Shown here: positions 56,206 to 64,000 of the stretch, piece by piece | How positions within the stretch are numbered: the first letter of the stretch is position 1 | How the letters are laid out: each line of letters starts with the position of its first letter | Position numbers and translations under genes: made by a program | The notes under the pieces: model-generated | The model's database searches: none | What the model was told of the DNA's origin: nothing | Seen by the model: the letters and a program-made list of their open reading frames with translations, nothing else | NCBI GenBank assembly: GCA_026210745.1 | Contig: CP110632.1 | Location: 1,178,001-1,242,000 of the forward strand | Length of the DNA: 64,000 nt | Reading direction: 5' to 3' | Origin: Exobasidium rhododendri | Taxonomy: Eukaryota; Basidiomycota; Exobasidiomycetes; Exobasidiales; Exobasidiaceae

Positions 56206-56451
56206 GATGCTTGCCTCTAGACAGGAAGAAGTGAGAGGCAGGTAGACAGGCTAGGATAGGGTCCAGACGCGGAACTCTATTCTTGGCTTTACTCTGTTGG
56301 CGCGTCTCGAGACCAACAGCCGCGGCTACCAATCAACACTATTAAAATATCAATAATACGGGGGTGCTGTTGCAGTAGCAAACGCATACAATCAGGGATA
56401 CACGTCAGAAGGGAGCGGTCGTGAAGGCGGACATGGAGTATCACAAGACGA

Positions 56452-57557
56452 TCAAAGGTGACTCTTGAACCAATCGGCAGTGCGTTGGGTGCCCTGAGGA
56501 GAAGGATGGAGTGGAGTAACAGTGCCGCATCAGCCACGCTCGCAGTGACTCTGTCAGGACCAATCTCACCTCCTCAAATCCCTTCTTCGACAACTCGTCC
56601 CCGAAATTGGGTCGTGCACAGAAGCCATGAACGCAGCTGTAAAGAGACAGGGAGTGGACAGATGTTTTGCTTCAGCCATCGTCTTTCAGAGTACGTGATC
56701 AGCCTTTGACTGACTTTTCAAACACTTTGAAGTCGTGTGCAGGAGCCGAAGCGTTGTCGTCCAAGCTCTGTTGTACCTGCTTTCTCAATGCATCCGGGAA
56801 GATGTCATCTGTTTCGGCGCAATTGAAGAGAATGGGACCCTTGAGATCTTTATACGAGGCAAGGTTGGTGAAGCTGGGATGACAAGCGACCGTGGCATTA
56901 ACCAGACCCTTCGTATTGAAGTCGACGGCAAACTTTCCACCATAGCAGTATCTGACGATATCCTCCGTGAATTAGTCTACCAAAAATTCGAGGCAGTACT
57001 ACCCCGTCTCTACTCACCCAACAGCTCCGAGCTTTTCGATGGATTTCTCCCCCTTCAATGCCTTGATGTATGCCTCTACTTTTACCATCTTCGAAGCAGG
57101 CCAGTTGCGATATACCCAAGGTACGACAGTGACCAGCTTGAGACCCTGTCCGATCTTTGAGAGCAGTGTAGTAGCCTTTGCCTCTTTGGTGGTGGTCGGC
57201 ATGGTAAGGGCTTCGGGATCAAGTGGTTTCCCATCAAAGAGCTGTATGGCATGGTCGCATTTTGACGTCAGTACGCTCCTTTCTTTATCTGTATGAATTT
57301 TATGTGTAAGATCTCACGTCAGGCAAGTATACGACCAGACCGCTTTGTTCTGAAACCAAATCTGCTACGATCTTGTTATTCTTGCTTAGTCCAAACACAT
57401 CCGCAAAGGAGACTATGGCACTTTTGGCGAGGTTGACATTCTCTGCGCTGGGCTTAGCAACGTAGGTCTCGTATGATCCGATCTTTACGATCTCTCCCTT
57501 TGGTTCACCAGGAAGTATAGAGCCAGTAATGCAATTGATGCAGACGGGAGATGACAT
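56452..57557 (-). CDS. Dienelactone hydrolase family protein
   Basis: An alpha/beta hydrolase. Exons 57318-57557, 57018-57241, 56715-56951, 56570-56636 and 56452-56493 join in phase to 269 aa. The start MSSPVCINCITGSI is typical of fungal members. The Cys-Asp-His triad of the family is visible: nucleophile in GYCYGGKF (across an intron), Asp in CAETDDIFP and His in NCVHGFCARP. LFDGKPLDPEA and the end RTADWFKSHL also match. Donor GTCAGT of exon 3 is weaker than the others. Fungal relatives act on dienelactones or as general carboxyl-ester hydrolases; the substrate here is unknown. Confidence 0.88.
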
Positions 57558-58012
57558 GGTTGAAGATCACACCTTAAGGAATGAACTTTGCTAAGACTCT
57601 CTGAAGGGAGGGGTCGTTTCGGAAGCGGGGGTTCAGAAAAATTAAGCGCGCACCTTAGGGTTGAGAAAACCCCGTGATAAAAGATAGAGAGATCACTGCC
57701 GAATTCAACAATCAAGTAGTGTACAGTAGTAGGGGCAGGCAGGCGGTGCATCGACAGTGTACCCAAATCTGGATACAAACATGTAATTCAGTGCTAGGAA
57801 GGGCACGGACGTCACAATTAGGTTGCGCCTCCAGGCTCTTAAAGCGTGAACTTCAAGGGCACCAATCTCTTCAACAGACGTCGTCGAACCTGTGACTGCT
57901 TCTTCGACAGAACGTCTTGATCCTTCATCACCGGCCCGTCACTTCTTCGTCGGTCTCTCGCAGTCGTCCGTCAAGGGATTGGTAGAGCTTGGCCGGGAGA
58001 GAAAGCGGAAGC
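57558..58012. promoter_or_regulatory. Divergent promoter, dienelactone hydrolase / TM protein
   Basis: 455 nt between divergent starts. No other gene seen. A GGGGCAGGCAGGCGG-type GC-rich patch is near 57730. Confidence 0.35.
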
Positions 58013-59052
58013 ATGTCGTCGACCGCTCAAGATCTACTTTCAGCGACCAAGGATGGTGCTGATGCCGTTGCTATAACTCTGCGCTCTAAGATCTCCTACT
58101 GGTGGTATAGAGGTGATGTTCTACATAATGAAGCGGCACAGAGTACTCTACAGCTTTTGCTTAGACCTCGACTACCGCCGTTACTCTCACCTCTACCGTA
58201 CCTCTTCCGGCTCATTGCTTTTCTGATCCTGGCACCTGTCATCTTTATTTGCCTCGTCGATTTCGCTGGTTATGCCATCTTTCGAACATTGGGTGAGTGT
58301 CTAAATTACGTCGCTAATTGCTAGAGATAATTGTGGCTGAGATCGATCCTGCCCTTTCAGGCTTACAACGTCAACGAGTACAAGTAAAGAAAACATCTAC
58401 GCCCCGAATCAACTTGTCACCTCTGATCGACAAAAGGAGCGGTAGTACAGTTGCTCCCGTACTGACGCCGGGTGCATATGATGCAGATGCACTACTGCTA
58501 CATCGACAGAGAAGCGCAAGTGCAGCCAGCGCAGATGCTATCCAAGAATGGGCAAGAACAGGGGGAACGTTTGCAAGAGTTAGCAATGTTCGTGCTAGAG
58601 CGGCTGCACATGCTTCAGGTGAAGCAGACTTAGGCTTGAATGTTCCTGATCTTGTCAGTGCACCAGACAGTCCAAAGGCGGGATTTGGAAGAGCGAGCGG
58701 TGTCGGGGTAGAGGGAGCCTTAGGATATTTTGACACAGACGCAGAAGACTCGGGTGCAGAGAGTGGATTGAACAGTCCTGAAGTAGGGAGGAAAGCGTTA
58801 CGAAAAGGCCTAGGTGGGGGAGCTCTGGGTTTCACACCAGTTTCTTCCGAAGGAGCAGCGACGAGAGGGGCACTTGGTGTCGTCGTGCCGAGTGCCATGA
58901 TTATCGACGATTTGGATCGATCACCGAGGTATAACGATAGCGTCACTTCGTCATGGGTGCGTCTCGATGAGAGCAGCACTGAGGAGAATTCTACCTCTGA
59001 TAGTGTAGCCAAGGCACTCGCCGCTGATGTAGAGCCGGTCACCGGGGTGTAA
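58013..59052 (+). CDS. Single-TM orphan protein
   Basis: Exons 58013-58292 and 58361-59052 join in phase to 323 aa (start MSSTAQDLLSATKD). The N-terminal ~95 residues contain one long hydrophobic segment (LIAFLILAPVIFICLVDFAG) preceded by PRLPPLLSPLPYLF. The remainder is Ala/Gly/Ser-rich, probably cytosolic and disordered, with acidic patches (DTDAEDSGAESGLNSPE) and an end rich in Ser/Glu. I do not recognise the family. The intron falls right after the TM segment, separating anchor from tail. Confidence 0.65.
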
Positions 59053-59413
59053 AAGAGGAGACCCGCACCCTAGCTACGGATATCCTCTTAGTCGCCCTCT
59101 CTCTCTGTATCCCACTACAAGCTCAATGCTGTCTACGCTGATACTCAGCCATCCCCACTCTCTCAGGCTCCTCATTTCTTCTCATCTCTGTTCTTTTCTG
59201 ATCTGTAAACTCTGATCTGTAAACTCTTCACCGTCAAATGTAGCCTTACTTGTGGAATATATTTATGCAACACCGTCCCTGGATGTCGAGCCGAAAGTCT
59301 GCAAAGCACTCGCCACATACATTATACGAGACAGGTTTCGTGACGTACACAACAAGTGCCTACGGTAATAATGTAATTAAAAGAAGCGTTCACATGGTCT
59401 TTGGTCTTGATAT
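59053..59413. other. Convergent intergenic region
   Basis: CT-rich then AT-rich, consistent with two 3' ends. AATATATTT near 59257. No gene seen. Confidence 0.4.
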
Positions 59414-59895
59414 TTACTTTTCAGCATTTGCCTTTGCAGCGTTCTCTACTCCTCTTGATTTGCTCTTACTCTCCAGCTTATCAAGACCTGAGGTGTTGAC
59501 GCCGACATTGATAGCGTCTTGCTTGGTTTCCTTCTTTGTCAACCGGACAGTAAGAGCAAAGGCAACCAAGGCAACAGCTACGACTGGTAGAGCGTAGGTA
59601 GTCGTTGTTCCTCGCTTATCAGACCCTTGAGGGCGTTGCTGCTCATGAATAGAAAGGCAAAGCAGGAAAATTGGAAGATGAGCTCGGCATTCGCTAGACT
59701 ACGACAGGACTGCTTTTCAATGCTCACCTCTGCAGACATAGGCCCCTTTTCCGAGGACTTGCCCGTCGTGCCAGCGGTGGGACCGTTTGACTCGAAGCGT
59801 ACCTGTTGCTGTCGAGCAAGAGTGTTGGATGGACGTGCGAGTCCTGTCCTAGCGCTTCTGAGGATCACTGTACGAGGTAAGAGATTGGCAGACAT
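59414..59895 (-). CDS. Small putative mitochondrial membrane protein
   Basis: Exons 59728-59895 and 59414-59638 join in phase 0 to 130 aa. The N-terminus is rich in Arg, Ser, Ala and Leu without acidic residues (MSANLLPRTVILRSARTGLA, then RPSNTLARQQQVRF), a typical mitochondrial presequence. One hydrophobic helix (YALPVVAVALVAFALTV) follows, then a charged tail ending AAKANAEK. The layout resembles small inner-membrane accessory proteins. I cannot name the family. The acceptor at 59638 (GAGCAG) was chosen because it keeps the frame through the membrane segment; a nearby alternative (CTCAAG) would truncate it. Confidence 0.65.
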
Positions 59896-60436
59896 AATGC
59901 TAGGTCGTAAGCTGAGTGGGCGGTGTGATTGTGTTCGAGGGAAGGAGTAAGGATTCAGAAGGAGGAGGTAATCCCGTTCGAGGAGAGCAGGCTGATCTTT
60001 TACTTCTGCACTATTACCTCTCTCGACATTAGAAAGTATTCTCCGCCCAGAGGCATGACAACTCATACGCTCGCTCCGCCTTTGTCGAGCTTGCTCGATC
60101 AGCCCGTGCGGCAAAGTCGTGTGTTATGTCAGCCTTAAACACACCAGCCAGGTGTCAGTCAGCTTTGATTTCAAGGGGGTCCACTTTGCCGGGCCCCCCG
60201 TCCCCATACATGACGTAAACAATTTCAAGACCAGGACCGAGATCTCTCGCACGGACAGGTGCACAGGACGCTATGTCAAGAACACACGTTTCATGGGGAC
60301 GTCAATAAGATCAAGACCGAAGACAAGATGCTCCAATTACTAAGAGCTTGTAGGTACAATACAAGACGGGAAATAGAAACGAAATAAGGCTTCATAGCCT
60401 GCGTGGTATAGGTGTGTTATTGCAATGTTTGAGACG
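59896..60436. other. Intergenic, 540 nt
   Basis: Holds the promoter of the 59414-59895 gene and the 3' end of the next minus-strand gene. No gene seen. Confidence 0.4.
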
Positions 60437-63334
60437 TTAAAACGCAAAGCCAATGCGACTTGGGATACTGTCTCTGTTGATGTCATGGGCGTCGTCGTGG
60501 TTGTTGCCGATGCTCGAAGTCATCATGGTATATCTCTGGCTGCCGTCGTCTTCTCCCAACTGTAGTGCTGATACCAAGCCCAGTCCAAGACCGAGGCCAA
60601 AGTTCTCTTCATGCCGATTGTCTTTGCTGATGCCGGAGAGCCGTCGAATCGTACTGGGTGGCGTCTGCGGTTCACCAGTGAAAGGGGAGACGTAGTGCGG
60701 CTTTCTTGCTTGCGATTTCAGTGGGACTCTTGGTCTCTCTCCTCGTTTCTTGGGAAGGTCATCGAATGCAAAACCAAGACCAATCTCGTTGAGATCTAGA
60801 GGCAAACTCAAATCCAATTCCAAGTGTGGAGAGGTAGCATTATGTGCTCGAGGATAGCGTCGAGGTGAAACAGGTGAGAAGGTGAACGAAGGCTGCTGTT
60901 CAGGTTGCTGAGTCGGATGCTCCTCCTTAGCTGATGCGCTTGAATTCAATTTGCGAACAAGCAAAGGTCGAGTAGTCTGAGTGCCCATGGTAGCACAGCC
61001 CGACAACTTCGGTGTGTCAAAATCGCCATCTTCTTGCAGCTCAACGGGTGAACTGAGATCAAAGTAATCGCTGTTATTGAAGGCGGCTATATGGGCTGTA
61101 TCCGAACCGAAGTCTAGGATGCTAGTCGATGTAGTCATGACGCTGGCCAAGCTTTGACCTGAGCTTAGGCTCGGCAAGTTCCCGAATCGCTTGCCCGTAT
61201 TGTTGTGTTGGTATTCCTCGGAAGCAAAAGATTCCAGTGAGCTCCTGGACGTCTCTCGAGCGAAAGCACCTGAACCGCTTTGACTAGACCAACTAGTGAC
61301 GTCCCGGGATCGACTGCTTGGTGAAACAAGCTGAGCTCGACTGAAACTCGATGTGGTGGAACTGGCAGAAAGGATCTTGGCATGTTGCACGCAGGCCACT
61401 TCTTCTTCGCTGATCTCGCTGCCAGTGCTACTATCGTCACTAGCCAAGCTGAGAGTAGAGAGACTTCTGGTGAATCCAAAGGGTTCGTCTGTGCCATCGG
61501 TCGCTTCACTTGCTGCACTGGTAGTAAAATCACTGAGATCGCTGATATTGCTGTGGTTTCTTAGATGAGTGACATTATCATATCGTTCATGACCAGTGAT
61601 GTATGGTAAGAAGCTTTCATCGTCAGAGTCCACATCAGCGATCGGCTCAGATTTGACTCCTTTTTCTTCAAGCTTGCCATCAAAGGGTGACGCTTGTATG
61701 TCAGCAAAGTTGTGTCCGTCGATCAAGCTGGTTAGCTCAGCTTCACTTCGGCTTCTTCGCACGCTTGGGCTAGCTACTTCACCGTCAAATTTCGCTTGCT
61801 CTTCCGCTGCCAAGTCTGGAGTCGGTGGCATAACATTCACGACAACAGTCGGCTGACACACCTCCAATAAAACGCTCTTCCTTTGCTGCCGCTGAGGACT
61901 ACTTCCCATCATCACAGGACTTGCCTTGGCTAGCAATCGCGGGCTGGAGACACCTATGATGCCCCGATTGGCCACACTCACACGGACAACTTCATAGTCT
62001 TCCTCCTTTTCCATCTCACTGGTATCGGTGACGTGTAAAGTAGGAGAGGGAGCGGGCAGAGTTGAATAATGTTTGGTGAATAATGCGTCTGCACTGTTGC
62101 TCCTTTGTCGAGTATGCGACTTCGTAAAGGATGAGGAAGATCTTTCTTCCAACACACTTTCACCTTCCTCTTCTTCTGCGGCCAAAGCCATACTAATCGA
62201 TGTAGACATAGGAAGAGGAGGCATGTCGGGAGAATTCCACTGATCAATACGTTTGCTCTTCTTCTTATTTTGCTTTGGAGGATTCGGAATAGGCATCAAG
62301 ATATCCACGGTAGACTTCCTGGCAGCTCCACGGCCCACACTGGATATTCGACTACTTGACCGAGCAGCCGCTCTTGCTGGATGAGTGGAAGTGAATGTCG
62401 ACTGCCTCATAGGCGTCCCGAGTCCAATGATGGGTGTTGTTGATGATTCTGTTCCTCTCCAGTAGAAGGACGCCACAGCAGAAGGATCAGGCAGCGGTAG
62501 CCCTTGAGCCAAGGGACTGCCAGTAGCTTTTCGTATATCTCGCAAAGTTGGCATGCTAGACTTCCTTGTAACTTTCTTACTCGTTGTAGGTGGAGGGAGA
62601 GTGCATGACTCCATAGGCATACTTGGGGACGAAGTGAAGCCGTGCTCTCCTCCGACTGGCGCAAGGGAGTGTATATCGAAGGAGGTGATCTGCGGTGGTG
62701 CACTTTGGGGAACATCCCACTCTGCGGGAGTACTACTTGGCTTGCCCTTTGTCGATCGCTTCCAGGTGAACAAACGGGAGAGTGATGAATTGTTAGACGA
62801 CTGCTGCTGCCCAGCAACATCGAAGGCCGCTTTGTTTCTAGCTAGAGCTGGTTCATCATCTTCGAAACAGCTTTCGGTCGATCCCTTTCGCACCATAGAA
62901 GTTGCATCCAAGGTAAGACCGAGCGCACCTCCCTCTGCAAATGGCGACGACGTGATTGAGGAGAAGTCTTCGCCCGCAAATGCTTCCAATTCTGGTGTTG
63001 GAGTTGCTCTGAACGAGTCGAAATTTTTGCTCGAGACTGATGATGGTACATGCAAAGGGCTAACGTTTTCGTTTGACCACACCTTCATGCTCCGCTCTTC
63101 GTTCTCCTCTTTCCATCTCTTCTCCTCCTCTTCGCACCAACTAGGCCCGACTTCGATGCCCATAGCATAAGCTGGATTTAGCATAGCTATGCTGGCTTTT
63201 GAAATGACATTGACCTTTCGAATAGTGTTATTACGCCGTGGGGGAGAGCTCGTTTCTTCTCTTCGAGGACGAGGTCGTTGTCGGTCTGCTGACGACGTCC
63301 GCGAAGCGGGTGTTGGGATTCGAGCAAATGGCAT
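60437..63334 (-). CDS. Large Ser-rich orphan protein
   Basis: An uninterrupted 965-aa frame from MPFARIPTPASR. The composition is Ser/Thr-rich with short basic and acidic runs. A compact N-terminal block is NVISKASIAMLNPAYAMGIE, then VGPSWCEEEEKRWKEENEER. Further pieces that look less random are EEEVACVQHAKILSASST and LELDLSLPLDLNEIGLGFAF. The C-terminus has GLGLGLVSALQLGED and ends SIPSRIGFAF. No membrane or enzyme motif. Probably a disordered phosphoprotein. Intronless, like other Ser-rich orphans in this window. Confidence 0.65.
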   Translation of the reverse strand: MPFARIPTPASRTSSADRQRPRPRREETSSPPRRNNTIRKVNVISKASIAMLNPAYAMGIEVGPSWCEEEEKRWKEENEERSMKVWSNENVSPLHVPSSVSSKNFDSFRATPTPELEAFAGEDFSSITSSPFAEGGALGLTLDATSMVRKGSTESCFEDDEPALARNKAAFDVAGQQQSSNNSSLSRLFTWKRSTKGKPSSTPAEWDVPQSAPPQITSFDIHSLAPVGGEHGFTSSPSMPMESCTLPPPTTSKKVTRKSSMPTLRDIRKATGSPLAQGLPLPDPSAVASFYWRGTESSTTPIIGLGTPMRQSTFTSTHPARAAARSSSRISSVGRGAARKSTVDILMPIPNPPKQNKKKSKRIDQWNSPDMPPLPMSTSISMALAAEEEEGESVLEERSSSSFTKSHTRQRSNSADALFTKHYSTLPAPSPTLHVTDTSEMEKEEDYEVVRVSVANRGIIGVSSPRLLAKASPVMMGSSPQRQQRKSVLLEVCQPTVVVNVMPPTPDLAAEEQAKFDGEVASPSVRRSRSEAELTSLIDGHNFADIQASPFDGKLEEKGVKSEPIADVDSDDESFLPYITGHERYDNVTHLRNHSNISDLSDFTTSAASEATDGTDEPFGFTRSLSTLSLASDDSSTGSEISEEEVACVQHAKILSASSTTSSFSRAQLVSPSSRSRDVTSWSSQSGSGAFARETSRSSLESFASEEYQHNNTGKRFGNLPSLSSGQSLASVMTTSTSILDFGSDTAHIAAFNNSDYFDLSSPVELQEDGDFDTPKLSGCATMGTQTTRPLLVRKLNSSASAKEEHPTQQPEQQPSFTFSPVSPRRYPRAHNATSPHLELDLSLPLDLNEIGLGFAFDDLPKKRGERPRVPLKSQARKPHYVSPFTGEPQTPPSTIRRLSGISKDNRHEENFGLGLGLGLVSALQLGEDDGSQRYTMMTSSIGNNHDDAHDINRDSIPSRIGFAF

Positions 63335-64000
63335 GATACAAATCAGTAAGCTTACGATGGGGAAGTCTTACTTGCCAGAGCAAGTTATTAGAAGGAGCAA
63401 AGAGAAGATAAAGACACGGTAAGGCGAGATGTCGATACTTCCTGAGATTGTCAGGAGTGGAGGGTCAATGACGCACTTTCACTCGCTTCTTTGCCGGCAA
63501 ACGAAGCACAAAAGACAGAGGTAAACTGTCTCTGTAATGGTGGGGGCGGAAGTAATTTGATGGAAGGGGCAGTAGTGATGATGATGATGATGATGATGAT
63601 GATGAGGATGATGAAAAAGACGGTGATGTTGAGAGAAAAATTGGCTTAGCCAGACTAACCGAATCCTTCATCTCGACTGCCAAGTAAAAGGTGTGCGAAA
63701 GAAGAAATCATTCTCACGGCCGGCCTTCTGAGAGACTGGTCATGTAGCCGGGGACAGAGCTCCATTTTGCAAGGGGTTATGGTGCAGCCGATCAGACTGA
63801 ACAAGTACCAATCCTACCCCAGCGTGGTCTAGATAGTCTCGATAGTTTGTATGAAGATCGGGGAAAATCAGGAAATGTGTGCGAGGGTCAACGCGTTGGA
63901 TGCAAGGGGGCAGAATGTCGGGTGCGCGCCTCTTCTATACTAATTAGGAAAGACGTCCGACGGCTAGTTTACCATCTTGTAATCTACAGTTGGAAATAGT
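63335..64000. promoter_or_regulatory. Upstream region of the 965-aa gene
   Basis: No gene is supported up to the window edge. A (GAT)n tract lies inside. The region presumably contains the promoter of the minus-strand gene starting at 63334. Confidence 0.4.
63576..63605 (+). repeat. (GAT)10 microsatellite
   Basis: About ten GAT units, continued by imperfect GAGGATGATGA, some 245 nt upstream of the 965-aa gene start. Confidence 0.85.

Noticed and set aside
1-64000. tRNA genes, rRNA, transposons, CRISPR or organellar insertions
   Set aside because: No convincing cloverleaf or B-box context, no transposase or reverse-transcriptase frames, and no long terminal or inverted repeats were seen by eye. 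A tRNAscan or RepeatMasker run could still find small ones.

Overview
The window is eukaryotic nuclear DNA from a fungus, most likely a basidiomycete. It is gene-dense, with 30 protein genes modelled in 64 kb. Introns are short (mostly 50-130 nt), usually with GTGAGT-type donors and pyrimidine-AG acceptors. The gene set is fungal: Cbk1/NDR kinase, verprolin, Swc4, endopolyphosphatase, and a Ras GTPase-activating protein of the S. pombe Gap1 type. Many proteins are Ser-, Gln- or Pro-rich, as is common in Ustilaginomycotina and related groups. The exact lineage cannot be fixed by eye. I saw no transposon, rRNA, tRNA or CRISPR array. Exon boundaries were read by hand, and reading phases were checked across each intron.

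Layout. 1.7-7.7 kb: RasGAP, a TPR protein and a small unknown protein. 8.2-10.0 kb: two tandem, intronless, small secreted proteins that are clearly paralogous to each other (effector-like). 11.4-16.6 kb: SCP2 lipid carrier, FKBP12, the chromatin subunit Swc4 and an Age2/SMAP-type ArfGAP. 17.1-25.5 kb: a MYST histone acetyltransferase divergent from an endopolyphosphatase, then a large GAF-like orphan. 25.7-37 kb: Cbk1-type NDR kinase with a long polyglutamine region, a tentative small gene, a Ser-rich orphan and a PAS-kinase-like protein kinase. 37.6-44.6 kb: an amino-acid permease in 11 exons and two orphans. 44.7-51.3 kb: four consecutive metabolic genes (SAM methyltransferase, secreted GH1 beta-glucosidase, cytochrome P450, SnoaL-like protein). 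51.8-59.9 kb: TXNDC9/Plp1, verprolin, UDP-GlcNAc pyrophosphorylase, dienelactone hydrolase, a single-TM orphan and a small putative mitochondrial membrane protein. 60.4-63.3 kb: a large Ser-rich orphan.

Most of the window is conserved housekeeping and cell-polarity machinery (Ras control, Arf control, Cbk1, verprolin, chitin precursor synthesis). Two stretches look accessory. One is the secreted paralogue pair, whose members share a two-cysteine framework and the same TATAAGAG promoter octamer. The other is the methyltransferase/GH1/P450/SnoaL block, which could be a small specialised or detoxifying pathway without a backbone synthase. Five larger orphans (545, 698, 965, 323 and 356 aa) have no fold I recognise.
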